DNA of 19,980 nt from a bacterium UBA4883 (GCA_002399225.1 DHDF01000068.1:2326-22305); one strand, 5' to 3'. Numbered from the stretch's first letter, positions 7,565 to 15,453 are shown. Program-made: numbers and translations. The notes: generated by a model from the sequence alone, not told the origin.

Positions 7565-8211
7565 TGTTTTTGAAGATTGCGGTTGTGATGACACTAGCGT
7601 CATTCCTGTTGCAGCTTTGTCCCGTTTCCTTTGAGATGGTTTTCGAGGAAGAATTTTCTTTGCGAATCGGCTTCCTCTTTTTTCATTACCGCGTTTTGCC
7701 CAGACCGCAGAAAAAAAAGAAAAAAAAAGAACAGAAGAAAAAAGAAAAGCCGGCCCGGGCAGGCAGATTTTCCAAAATCAAGGAACTTGCCCTGCAAAAG
7801 GGCTTTTCCGGTTTTCTCAAGCTGCTTCAGGCGCTTTCTCAGGTTGCGCTTCAGAGTGCAAAAAAAATTTTTTCTCACACGACGGTCAGGCTTTTATGGC
7901 TGAATCTGACTGTCGGCGGGGAAGATGCGGCGCAGACCGCCGTCCGGTACGGTGAAATTTGCGGTCTGATCTCTTCGTCTCTCACGGCGCTGCTTTCCGC
8001 AGTAAAGTACAGAGAACGGGATGTGAAAGTAAGAGTGGCTCCGGACTTTCAGAATGGGAAAAGCAGTGTGAAATTCCGTGCCAGGCTGAAAATCAAGCTG
8101 CTTTTTCTCCTGACCGCTGTGCTCTTGGCTCTCATTGGAATTCTCAGGGTTTTCCTTCAAAATCGAAAAGAATCCGGGCAACCGGATCAGAAAGAAAAGG
8201 CGGTGCTTTAA
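7561..8211 (+). CDS. DUF2953 (YtfI-like) membrane-anchored protein
   Basis: A 216-aa protein that I assign to DUF2953 from its sequence pattern and from its position directly before a ytfJ/gerW gene, as for ytfI in Bacillus. It has a hydrophobic N-terminus (about 3-22), a highly charged lysine-rich linker at about K51-K63, a central region with LLWLNLTVGGEDAAQTAVRYG, and a C-terminal membrane segment near 180-200. The linker is encoded by A8 and A9 runs, so polymerase slippage is possible. The start ATG at 7561 overlaps the scpB stop by four bases and follows GGGAGAAGGA at 7543-7552; ATG 7564 is an alternative. The function is unknown; the link with the spore gene next to it suggests an envelope or sporulation role. 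Confidence 0.82.
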   Translation: MMFLKIAVVMTLASFLLQLCPVSFEMVFEEEFSLRIGFLFFHYRVLPRPQKKKKKKEQKKKEKPARAGRFSKIKELALQKGFSGFLKLLQALSQVALQSAKKIFSHTTVRLLWLNLTVGGEDAAQTAVRYGEICGLISSSLTALLSAVKYRERDVKVRVAPDFQNGKSSVKFRARLKIKLLFLLTAVLLALIGILRVFLQNRKESGQPDQKEKAVL

Positions 8212-8212
8212 T

Positions 8213-8659
8213 ATGGCAGATCATCCGATCGAAGGTATGATGGAGACAACACTTGAAAAGATCAGGCAGATGGTGGATGTGAATTCCGTGGTCGGCGATC
8301 CGATCACGGCGCCGGACGGAACGGTGATTGTCCCTATTTCCAAAGTTAGTTACGGGTTCGGTTCCGGCGGCTCCGACTTGCCGGTGAAAGATCCGGAAAA
8401 GCAGATGTTCGGCGGCGGAACGGGCGCGGGGGTCACGATCAACCCGGTGGCGTTCCTGACCATTTCGAACGGGCAGGTCAAACTGCTTCGCGTGGATCCG
8501 GGCAACTCCTCGGTCGACCGGATCATTGACTTGGCTCCGGATCTGATTGATAAAATCTCTTCCGCCGTTGATTCGGCGTTTCACAAGAACGGGAAAAAGG
8601 ACAAAAAGAAACCGGAGCCCGTTTCCCCTGAAGAAGTTTCCGGAGATCCGCAAGTCTGA
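8213..8659 (+). CDS. ytfJ: GerW family sporulation protein (YtfJ)
   Basis: A 148-aa protein of the YtfJ/GerW family, expressed in the forespore and needed for normal spore germination in Bacillus species. The N-terminal ADHPIEGMMETTLEKIRQMV and the core VVGDPITAPDGTVIVPISKV, followed by a glycine-rich stretch (YGFGSGGSD, FGGGTGAGV), are diagnostic. The C-terminus is Lys- and Pro-rich. The ATG at 8213 lies one base after the DUF2953 stop and 7 bases after AAGGCGGTG (8197-8205), a one-mismatch Shine-Dalgarno. Longer readings upstream overlap the preceding gene and are unsupported. Its presence suggests an organism from a spore-forming lineage; it does not prove that the strain sporulates. Confidence 0.93.
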   Translation: MADHPIEGMMETTLEKIRQMVDVNSVVGDPITAPDGTVIVPISKVSYGFGSGGSDLPVKDPEKQMFGGGTGAGVTINPVAFLTISNGQVKLLRVDPGNSSVDRIIDLAPDLIDKISSAVDSAFHKNGKKDKKKPEPVSPEEVSGDPQV

Positions 8660-8680
8660 AATTATAATGGTTATTGCTTC

Positions 8681-8715
8681 AGCCGCCTGCATATAAATGA
8701 AACCGGCAGGTGGTT
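8681..8715 (+). promoter_or_regulatory. Hairpin masking the dacB Shine-Dalgarno
   Basis: AGCCGCCTGC (8681-8690) can pair with GCAGGTGGTT (8706-8715), ten pairs including two G-U, with a 15-base loop. The right arm contains the AGGTGG (8708-8713) that would serve the TTG start at 8722. A TATAAT at 8663-8668 could be a -10 box, but no good -35 is seen. There is no T run, so it is not a terminator. Confidence 0.45.
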
Positions 8716-8721
8716 GATTTG

Positions 8722-9861
8722 TTGAAAAAAGCGATTTCCATTTTTCTTGCCGCTTTGGCGGCGACAGCCTTACCCGGCGCGGCGCACGCCCAGGCTGCCG
8801 CGCCTTCCGTGTCGGCAAAATCGGCCGTGGTGGTCAGTGAAGATGATGGCCGCGTCCTCTATGAAAAAAACAGCCGTGAAAGGCTTCCGATTGCAAGCAC
8901 CACTAAGATTATGACGGCGCTGCTGACTTTGGAAGCCGCTTCCCGCGGGGATCGAACCATTCTGATCACGCCGGAGATGGTGCGGGTGGAAGGTTCTTCC
9001 ATGGGGCTGAAAGCCGGCGACAAGCTGACCCTGACCGCGCTGGCGGAGGGGATGCTTTCCGCTTCCGGCAACGATGCCGCAAATTCCGCCGCGATCGCCG
9101 TCGGAGGGTCCGTTCGGAAATTTGCGGAACTGATGAACCGGAAAGCGGCCGGGCTGGGGCTTTCCGAGACGCATTATGTCACCCCTTCCGGGCTGGATGA
9201 TGCGGAGCATTACTCCAGCGCGGGCGATTTGGCGAAGCTGACCTCGGCAGCCCTCAAAAATCCGGCGTTTGCAAAGATTGTGTCGCAGAAAAAGATCCGG
9301 GTGCATTTTTCCAGCCCGGATCGAACGGTGGTTTACACAAATCACAACAAGTTGCTGAGCTTTTACAAAGGATGCAACGGGGTCAAAACGGGGTTTACCA
9401 AAAAAGCGGGCCGATGCCTTGTTTCGTCTGCAGAGCGCGGCGGCGTGCGGCTGGTCGCCGTGACTCTCTGCGATCCAAATGACTGGGAAGATCATGAAAA
9501 GCTTCTGAATTATGGCTTTTCCCGCCTGACGCGGTACCGTGCAGACGATTCGGGGGTTCGGTTGGGCCTGCCGGTGGTCGGGGGAACAAAGAGCCGTATC
9601 CTGGTGACGGGCTCGGCTGGAAAGGCTGTGTTGCTTTCCCCGGAGAATGTGCAGAACCTGCGCCGTACGGTCGAGTTGCCGCAGTTTGTCTATGCGCCTG
9701 TGCCGAAAGGCCGGACCCTCGGTCAGATCCGGTACTCCGACGGCTTAGGCACGGTGGTGACAACCAAATTGGCAGCGGGGGAGGAAATTCCCCGGCAGAC
9801 AGTCAGAAAAGATATCATTCAAAAATTTTGGGACCGGATCCGCCAGTTGCTTTCGGCCTGA
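8722..9861 (+). CDS. dacB: D-alanyl-D-alanine carboxypeptidase (S11 family), secreted
   Basis: DD-carboxypeptidase that trims peptidoglycan stem peptides outside the membrane. From the proposed TTG start it is 379 aa, with a clean signal peptide (MKKAISIFLAALAATALPG then AHA). All three catalytic motifs are present: S59-T-T-K62 with the nucleophile Ser59, S115-G-N117 and K222-T-G224. A PBP5_C-like beta domain and an amphipathic C-terminus (IIQKFWDRIRQLLS) follow. The frame allows GTG 8710, but AGGTGG at 8708-8713 overlaps it and points to TTG 8722 (8 bases) or TTG 8719. The position after scpAB and before rluB resembles Bacillus, where dacB is the spore-cortex enzyme, so the symbol rests partly on context. 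Confidence 0.92.
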   Translation: MKKAISIFLAALAATALPGAAHAQAAAPSVSAKSAVVVSEDDGRVLYEKNSRERLPIASTTKIMTALLTLEAASRGDRTILITPEMVRVEGSSMGLKAGDKLTLTALAEGMLSASGNDAANSAAIAVGGSVRKFAELMNRKAAGLGLSETHYVTPSGLDDAEHYSSAGDLAKLTSAALKNPAFAKIVSQKKIRVHFSSPDRTVVYTNHNKLLSFYKGCNGVKTGFTKKAGRCLVSSAERGGVRLVAVTLCDPNDWEDHEKLLNYGFSRLTRYRADDSGVRLGLPVVGGTKSRILVTGSAGKAVLLSPENVQNLRRTVELPQFVYAPVPKGRTLGQIRYSDGLGTVVTTKLAAGEEIPRQTVRKDIIQKFWDRIRQLLSA

Positions 9862-9878
9862 AGGATGGGGAAAATCAG

Positions 9879-10775
9879 TTGGGCGAAAAAATAAGACTGC
9901 AAAAACTGATCGCGGAAGCTGGAATCGCTTCCCGTAGGAAGGCGGAGGAGCTGATTCTTGAAGGAAAGGTCAGCGTAAACGGTACACCTGCCAAGATCGG
10001 GGATAAGGCAGACCCGGACGGGGACCGGATCACGGTCGACGGAAGATCGCTGGACAAAAAAATAAAAAAAATTTACCTGATGCTTCATAAGCCGCGCGGA
10101 TACATCACCACCATGAGCGATGAAATGGGCCGCAAATGCGTCGCTGAACTTGTGCGTGACGTACCGGAGCGCGTTTTTCCGGTCGGAAGACTGGATCGAG
10201 AATCGGAAGGCCTTTTGCTGATGACGAACGACGGTGAATTTGCAAATGCAATGATGCATCCGTCCCATCATGTTCCAAAGGTGTACCGCGTGACGGTGCG
10301 CCCCGGCGTGACGGAAGATCAGCTGGTGAAGCTGTCGACCGGGATGGTCATCGACGGTTGGAAGACGGCGCCCACCACAGTCCGGGTCCTGTCTGAGGAG
10401 CCTGGCCGCGTCGTGCTGGAAATTGTTCTGCACGAAGGGCGAAACCGTCAGATCAGAAAAATGTGCGAGCAGCTCGGACTGGAAGTTGCACGCCTGCGTC
10501 GCACGGCGTTTGGGGCTTCTAAGCTCGGTATGCTTCCACCCGGAAAATGGCGACCCTTGACGGCGGAAGAAGTCCGCCGCCTGAGAAATGCAGCTGCCAG
10601 TGGAGAACCCGCTTTTTCTCCGCATTCAAATTCAAAAGGCTTTGCGCGGGGAAAGTCCGGGGAAGGTGTTACACCCCGTCAAAGGCGGTCGGAATCCTTT
10701 GCAAAGTATGGAAAAAGAGATTCCGCAGCGGATTTCAAGCAAGCTGACCGGCGGAAGGAAACCCACCCAGCTTGA
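9879..10775 (+). CDS. rluB: 23S rRNA pseudouridine synthase, RsuA/RluB family
   Basis: Converts a specific uridine in 23S rRNA to pseudouridine. The 298-aa product has an N-terminal S4 RNA-binding domain at about 5-60 (RLQKLIAEAGIASRRKAEELI) and the RsuA-family catalytic motif GRLDRESEGLLLMTNDGEF with the catalytic Asp at 106. KVYRVTVRPG and EGRNRQIRKMCEQLG are also family blocks. A basic, Ser- and Arg-rich tail of some 60 residues follows EEVRRLRNAA. The start is taken as TTG 9879, which gives the standard N-terminus and follows G-rich sequence at 9861-9870; the upstream ATG at 9828 lies inside dacB. The stop is four bases before a strong terminator, so it is the last gene of the operon. RluB is favoured by context over RsuA or RluE/F. 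Confidence 0.93.
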   Translation: MGEKIRLQKLIAEAGIASRRKAEELILEGKVSVNGTPAKIGDKADPDGDRITVDGRSLDKKIKKIYLMLHKPRGYITTMSDEMGRKCVAELVRDVPERVFPVGRLDRESEGLLLMTNDGEFANAMMHPSHHVPKVYRVTVRPGVTEDQLVKLSTGMVIDGWKTAPTTVRVLSEEPGRVVLEIVLHEGRNRQIRKMCEQLGLEVARLRRTAFGASKLGMLPPGKWRPLTAEEVRRLRNAAASGEPAFSPHSNSKGFARGKSGEGVTPRQRRSESFAKYGKRDSAADFKQADRRKETHPA

Positions 10776-10779
10776 TTTC

Positions 10780-10820
10780 GCAGCTTCGTGCCTGCTTCGC
10801 CGCACGGAGCTGCTTTTTCT
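10780..10820 (+). terminator. Strong terminator after rluB
   Basis: A 12-bp stem (GCAGCTTCGTGC at 10780-10791 with GCACGGAGCTGC at 10802-10813) with one G-U pair and a 10-base loop, then TTTTTCTGTTCTTT. It closes the operon that starts at 5512. Confidence 0.92.
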
Positions 10821-10840
10821 GTTCTTTCTGGGGTTCACAG

Positions 10841-10870
10841 TTGACAATCAGGCAGAAAAGCTGATAAAAT
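10841..10870 (+). promoter_or_regulatory. Promoter of the yicC-rlmN operon
   Basis: A perfect TTGACA (10841-10846), an 18-bp spacer and TAAAAT (10865-10870). The start would be near 10877, leaving a leader of about 86 bases before yicC. It is the only clear promoter seen for the long gene run that follows. Confidence 0.85.
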
Positions 10871-10962
10871 AAATAAGATTATGGTTTATTCCCAAATCGA
10901 TTTTTTGCGATGCTTTCGTAAGAAGTCAATTCCGGAAGAATTCAGAGATGAGATGATAAATC

Positions 10963-11841
10963 GTGATTCAAAGCATGACCGGTTTCGGCAGAAGCGAAAG
11001 GATCATAGGGGGACGCAGCATTGCGGTCGAAATCCGGTCCGTCAATCACCGGTATTTTGATTATTCTTCCCGCATCAGCCGCGGGTACGGCTTTTTGGAT
11101 GCAAAATTGAAATCTTTTTTGCAAGAACGGATTGCCAGAGGAAAAATTGACCTGACCGTTTCGGTGGAAACGCTGGAAAGCGCGGACGCAGAGGTGATGG
11201 TGAACCATTCCCTGGCAAGCGGGTACATTGCAGCTCTGCGCGAGCTACAGAAGCGCTATGGGCTGCGGGACGATATCTCTGTGATGTCGGTGGCACGCTA
11301 CGCCGACCTGTTTACGGTGCGTCAGGCACCGGCGGACGAGGACGAGGTCTGGAAGGATGTCTGCCAAGTGGCTGAAGAAGCATTTCAGTCGTTTTCTCAA
11401 ATGAGAAAAGCGGAGGGAAATCACCTGAAAGAAGATTTTCTCATGCGTGCGGAAACCATTCTGGGGCTTGTCGCCAAAGTTGAGGGACGTTCCCCGCAAA
11501 CGGTGGAAGAATACAGGGAAAAGCTGTTGCAGCGCCTGCATGAAATCCTGGCAGATGTGGAAATCGACGAGCAGAGAGTCCTGACGGAAGCCGCGGTTTT
11601 TGCCGACAAGGTCTCCGTTACGGAAGAGACGGTCCGCCTGCGCAGCCATATCAGCCAGTTCCTTTCCCTGTTGGATTCCGACGAGGCGGTCGGGCGCAAG
11701 TTGGATTTTCTGGTTCAGGAGATGAACCGAGAGGCGAACACCATCGGCTCTAAATGCGTGGATGCTGAAATTGCCCACTTGGTAGTGGACATGAAAGCGG
11801 AAATCGAAAAAATCCGTGAACAGGTCCAAAACATCGAATAG
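10963..11841 (+). CDS. yicC: YicC family endoribonuclease
   Basis: A 292-aa cytosolic protein of the YicC/YloC family; homologues are endoribonucleases that take part in RNA turnover. The N-terminal MIQSMTGFGRSE is the family hallmark and fixes the start at GTG 10963. EIRSVNHRYFDYSSRI follows, and the C-terminal DUF1732 block is seen in LDFLVQEMNREANTIGSK and the IEKIREQVQNIE end. The ribosome site is weak (GAGATGAGATGA region), so expression could depend on the leader. It heads the conserved Firmicutes order yicC-remA-gmk-rpoZ and stops 29 bases before remA. Confidence 0.95.
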   Translation: MIQSMTGFGRSERIIGGRSIAVEIRSVNHRYFDYSSRISRGYGFLDAKLKSFLQERIARGKIDLTVSVETLESADAEVMVNHSLASGYIAALRELQKRYGLRDDISVMSVARYADLFTVRQAPADEDEVWKDVCQVAEEAFQSFSQMRKAEGNHLKEDFLMRAETILGLVAKVEGRSPQTVEEYREKLLQRLHEILADVEIDEQRVLTEAAVFADKVSVTEETVRLRSHISQFLSLLDSDEAVGRKLDFLVQEMNREANTIGSKCVDAEIAHLVVDMKAEIEKIREQVQNIE

Positions 11842-11870
11842 TCGATAGAATATTATAAAAGGGGATTTTT

Positions 11871-12146
11871 ATGAAGTTAATCAACATCGGCTTTGGAAAC
11901 ATGGTTTCCGCAAACCGCCTGGTTGCGATTGTCAGCCCGGAATCGGCTCCGATCAAACGTATTATTCAGGATGCAAAGGAACGTGGGGCGCTGATTGATG
12001 CGACCTATGGCCGCAGGACCCGGGCGGTAATTATTACGGACAGCGACCATGTGATCCTTTCCGCAGTACAGCCGGAAACGGTGGCAAACCGCCTGAATGA
12101 CCATGATGAGCTTTCGGAAGAGGAGCTTGATGAGGATGACAAGTAA
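11871..12146 (+). CDS. remA: Extracellular matrix regulator RemA-type protein (DUF370)
   Basis: A 91-aa DNA-binding protein of the RemA/DUF370 family, which in Bacillus subtilis activates biofilm-matrix and osmoprotection operons as ring-like oligomers. The [20 protein letters not shown] opening, the [18 protein letters not shown] segment and the [21 protein letters not shown] core are almost invariant in the family. The C-terminus is a strongly acidic tail ([15 protein letters not shown]). The ATG follows AAGGGGA (11859-11865) with 5 bases spacing. Position between yicC and gmk is the standard Firmicutes arrangement. Whether the targets include matrix genes in this organism cannot be read from the window. 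Its end overlaps gmk by 11 bases. Confidence 0.95.
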   Translation: MKLINIGFGNMVSANRLVAIVSPESAPIKRIIQDAKERGALIDATYGRRTRAVIITDSDHVILSAVQPETVANRLNDHDELSEEELDEDDK

Positions 12147-12747
12147 CGGGCTCCTTTTAATCCTTTCCGGGCCTTCCGGCACGGGCAAGGGAACCGTGGT
12201 GAAAAGCCTTCTGGCCGGCAGCCCCGGGATCCGACTTTCCGTGTCTGCCACAACGCGGGCCCCCAGACCGGGCGAAAAAGATGGAAAAGATTATTTTTTT
12301 CTGGCGCGCGAAAAATTTCAAAAGATGGATAAAGCGGGGAAAATGCTGGAGAGCGCAGAGTACTGCGGAAACGGCTACGGCACGCCGCTGGAACCGATCG
12401 AGAAATGGACTTCAAAAGGCCAGGATGTCATTCTGGAAATTGAGGTTCAGGGCGGTGCCCAGGTGAAGAAAAAGAGGCCGGACGCGGTCGGCATTTTCAT
12501 TTTGCCTCCCTCGCTCAAAGAGCTGGAACAGAGACTGAGGTCGCGCGGCACGGAGTCCGATGAGGTGATCCGCGGCCGTCTGCAGGCAGCGAGGAAAGAA
12601 ATTTCGCAGGCCGCTTACTACGATTATGTTGTCATCAATGATACGGTGGAATCCGCAGCCGCTCAGATTCGTGCGATTATCACCGCGGAAAAAAGCAGCG
12701 CAGGAAGAAACCAAGAACTGATTGAAAGGATCCTGAAAGATGATTAA
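12136..12747 (+). CDS. gmk: Guanylate kinase
   Basis: Phosphorylates GMP to GDP with ATP in the cytosol, an essential step in GTP and dGTP supply. It is 203 aa from the proposed start. The P-loop [10 protein letters not shown] is at 11-20, followed by the GMP-binding [19 protein letters not shown] and the [14 protein letters not shown] strand. Two starts compete: ATG 12136, 10 bases after AGGAG (12121-12125), and ATG 12130, only 4 bases after it, which adds two residues. The reading from 12097 lies within remA and is unlikely. The start overlaps remA by 11 bases and the end overlaps rpoZ by 8, so translation is coupled. Confidence 0.96.
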   Translation: MTSNGLLLILSGPSGTGKGTVVKSLLAGSPGIRLSVSATTRAPRPGEKDGKDYFFLAREKFQKMDKAGKMLESAEYCGNGYGTPLEPIEKWTSKGQDVILEIEVQGGAQVKKKRPDAVGIFILPPSLKELEQRLRSRGTESDEVIRGRLQAARKEISQAAYYDYVVINDTVESAAAQIRAIITAEKSSAGRNQELIERILKDD

Positions 12748-12958
12748 GCCGATTGCCGATTTGATTTTAACGCCGCAGCAAAGCCGTTATTCGCTGGTAA
12801 CTGCCATTGCCAAAAGGGCGCGCCAGATCGCTGAAAATGCGGAGAAGAACAGGGTTGTCCTGGATGAAAAGCCCGTGGAGTTGGCCGTTCAGGAGTATAT
12901 CGACCACAAATTCATCATGATAGAGAAACCGGCGCTGAACGATGATGACGAAGGCTGA
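12740..12958 (+). CDS. rpoZ: DNA-directed RNA polymerase omega subunit
   Basis: A 72-aa RNA polymerase subunit that helps beta-prime folding and assembly. SRYSLVTAIAKRARQIAE is the conserved omega signature, with the variable acidic C-terminus (NDDDEG) usual in Clostridia. The ATG at 12740 lies inside the last codons of gmk, 9 bases after AAAGGA (12725-12730). In Bacillus coaBC follows rpoZ; here the next gene is priA, 28 bases on. Confidence 0.95.
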   Translation: MIKPIADLILTPQQSRYSLVTAIAKRARQIAENAEKNRVVLDEKPVELAVQEYIDHKFIMIEKPALNDDDEG

Positions 12959-12986
12959 AGAGCTTTTTTGAAAGGTGAGGATCCCG

Positions 12987-15437
12987 GTGGCCGTTGTGAA
13001 AGTCGCGGTGGAGAATACGGCTTATCATTTTGACCGGGCGTTTGATTACCGGGTTCCGGACTCTCTGCTTTCGAAAGCCAAAGAGGGATGCCGGGTCCTT
13101 GTGCCGTTCGGCCCGGCCAATTCAAAACGCCAGGGCATTATCCTGAAACGGGACGAGCTTCCGTGCAGCCCGGAGGCAAAACTTAAGTCGCTCGAGTCTG
13201 TGCTGGATTCCGAACCGCTTTTGACGCCAGAGGTGCTTCAGATGATTCCGTGGATTGGGGAGCATACCTTTTGCACGCTGTTTGAGGTGGCCAAACTTTT
13301 TCTTCCGGCCGGCCTCCTGTTTCAGGTACGCACGGAGTATCTGCTGGCCGGCCCTGCCGATGAGATTGCGGCAAAGGCTGAAAACGAAGAAGAAAAGCGA
13401 GTGGTTGCCTACCTTTCCAGCCGCAGAGCGGTGAGGCGCGAAAAGCTGCTTCGCGACCTCGGCCTTGCGGCGGACGATACGCTCCCGGAACGGATGCTGC
13501 GAAAGGGTCTGCTGCAAAAAAACAGCGGCACATTTCGCCGAATAAAAGATGCGACTCAGAAAATGGTCCGTCTAGCCGAGCCGCAGGAGAGGCTGAAATT
13601 GACCCCGAGGCAAAAATGTGCCCTCGGGGTTCTCCAAAGCGCGGGCTGCGCTTCCCTTAAGGAGGTCTGCTATTTTTCCGGTGTTACTCAGGTGGTGGTG
13701 GATGCTCTGGTCCGGAAAGGCGCGGCTCAGTACTACGATGCGGAAATTTACCGCAATCCGTACAGTTCCGCTTCCAGTCAGGCGGAGCCTTCTCAGCCGG
13801 CTGCGCTGACTGCCGAACAGGAAGAGGCCTACCGCAGCCTGTATGCACAGTACCGCACAGGGCGCGGCGGGGTTTCTCTGCTGTTCGGCGTAACCGGAAG
13901 CGGAAAGACGCAGGTTTTCATGAAACTGATCGACCGGGTGCTGGAAGACGGGCGCGGCGTGATCGTCATGGTCCCCGAAATTTCGCTGACACCGCAGACA
14001 ATCTCCCTTTTTCACAGGAGATTCGGCGCCGGGGTTGCGGTTTTCCACAGCGGGCTTTCTTTGGGGGAAAGGTTGGATGAGTGGAAGCGGGTCAGAAACG
14101 GTGATGCTTCCGTTGTGGTTGGGACGCGCTCGGCTGTTTTTGCGCCGTTTCGGGATCTCGGGCTGATTATCATGGATGAGGAGCAGGCAGAGACCTATAA
14201 ATCCGAGTCCTCGCCGCGCTACCACGCGCGGGAAGTGGCAAAATACCGGTGCGCCTACCATAAATGCCTTTTGGTGCTTTCTTCTGCGACACCTTCGGTG
14301 GAAAGCTATTACCATGCCCTTTCGGGAAAATATACGCTGAATGTGCTTTCCAAACGCTATGGTTCCGCGCGGCTGCCCCGGGTCGATATTGTCGACATGA
14401 ACGAAGAAGCTGAAAGGGGCAATCCGGGCATTCTGAGTGAAAAGTTAATTCATTCTCTGCAGGAAAACCTGCAGGCGGGGATGCAGTCCATTCTGCTGCT
14501 GAACCGGCGGGGATACAACACGTTTGTTTCCTGCCGGGCATGCGGCTATGTCGCCATGTGCCCGAACTGCAGCATTTCCCTGACCTACCACGCGGCGAAT
14601 AACCGGCTGATGTGCCATTACTGCGGCTATTCCGCTCCGTTTACCCAGGAATGTCCGAGCTGCCATCAGGAACAGATGCGCTACGCGGGATTTGGAACGC
14701 AGCGCGCGGAACAGCAACTGTCGGAGCTGCTGCCCGGCGCGCGGATTTTAAGGCTGGATGCAGACTCTACCATGACGAGATTTGCTTATGACAAAAAGCT
14801 GAAACAGTTTTCCGAGGGAGCATATGATATCATTGTCGGGACGCAGATGGTCGCTAAAGGGCTTGATTTTGAAAATGTGACTCTGGTCGGAGTCCTTTCT
14901 GCGGATCAGGCGCTTTACGGAGACGACTTCCGCAGCTACGAACGCGCGTTTGATTTGCTGACGCAGGTGGTTGGCCGCGCCGGGCGCGGGAGGTACGAAG
15001 GAAGAGCCGTCATTCAGACTTTTACCCCCGAAAATGGAGTCATCCGCCTTGCGGCGCAGCAAAACTACGAGGAGTTTTACCGCAGAGAAATCGCACTGAG
15101 AAAATCTTTGCTGTATCCGCCGTTTTCCGATATCTGTGTCGTCGGATTCAGCGGCCGGAAAGAGGAAAGGGTCCGCGCGGCCAGCGAGAATTTCTTTCAG
15201 CTTCTGTGCCGCACGGCGCGGGAAAAATACGGGGAGCAGCCGCTTCGTGTGCTGAGGCCGTCGCCTGCGCTGGTCGGGCGCGTCAGCAACCGGTACCGCT
15301 ACAAATTAATCTTGAAATGCCGGAACAACGAACGGTTCCGCCGTATGATTTCGGAACTGCTGATTCGCTTTTCGTCGGAGCGGAACTATTCGGATATAAA
15401 CGTTTTTCCGGACATGAATCCGGAAACAATCTTATAA
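12987..15437 (+). CDS. priA: Primosomal protein N' (replication restart helicase PriA)
   Basis: 3'-5' DNA helicase that recognises stalled forks and reloads the replisome. The 816-aa product has the N-terminal 3'-DNA-binding domain (AYHFDRAFDYRVP), then the Walker A GVTGSGKT at 301-308, the DEEQ box at 397-400 with SPRYHAREVA after it, and helicase motifs GTQMVAKGLDFENV and GRAGRG at 663-668. A two-zinc site is built from C516, C519, C525, C528, C543, C546, C556 and C559. The frame is open from GTG 12975, but AAGGTGAGG (12972-12980) overlaps that codon and is 6 bases before GTG 12987, which gives MAVVKVAVENTAYHFD. No key residue is missing. It is followed by def after 16 bases. Confidence 0.97.
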   Translation: MAVVKVAVENTAYHFDRAFDYRVPDSLLSKAKEGCRVLVPFGPANSKRQGIILKRDELPCSPEAKLKSLESVLDSEPLLTPEVLQMIPWIGEHTFCTLFEVAKLFLPAGLLFQVRTEYLLAGPADEIAAKAENEEEKRVVAYLSSRRAVRREKLLRDLGLAADDTLPERMLRKGLLQKNSGTFRRIKDATQKMVRLAEPQERLKLTPRQKCALGVLQSAGCASLKEVCYFSGVTQVVVDALVRKGAAQYYDAEIYRNPYSSASSQAEPSQPAALTAEQEEAYRSLYAQYRTGRGGVSLLFGVTGSGKTQVFMKLIDRVLEDGRGVIVMVPEISLTPQTISLFHRRFGAGVAVFHSGLSLGERLDEWKRVRNGDASVVVGTRSAVFAPFRDLGLIIMDEEQAETYKSESSPRYHAREVAKYRCAYHKCLLVLSSATPSVESYYHALSGKYTLNVLSKRYGSARLPRVDIVDMNEEAERGNPGILSEKLIHSLQENLQAGMQSILLLNRRGYNTFVSCRACGYVAMCPNCSISLTYHAANNRLMCHYCGYSAPFTQECPSCHQEQMRYAGFGTQRAEQQLSELLPGARILRLDADSTMTRFAYDKKLKQFSEGAYDIIVGTQMVAKGLDFENVTLVGVLSADQALYGDDFRSYERAFDLLTQVVGRAGRGRYEGRAVIQTFTPENGVIRLAAQQNYEEFYRREIALRKSLLYPPFSDICVVGFSGRKEERVRAASENFFQLLCRTAREKYGEQPLRVLRPSPALVGRVSNRYRYKLILKCRNNERFRRMISELLIRFSSERNYSDINVFPDMNPETIL

Positions 15438-15453
15438 GATGGGGGAATCATAA

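Noticed and set aside
9819..10625. Minus-strand open frame of 268 codons inside rluB
   Set aside because: Shadow of the S4 and catalytic domains of the plus-strand pseudouridine synthase; no supporting signals.
10792..10870. The repeated T and A runs after rluB taken as a possible attachment site or mobile-element end
   Set aside because: They are explained by the terminator tail and the TTGACA/TAAAAT promoter; no target-site duplication or transposase is present.
10588..10872. Alternative plus frame of 94 codons past the rluB end
   Set aside because: It runs through the terminator hairpin and the next promoter, and has no ribosome site or domain.
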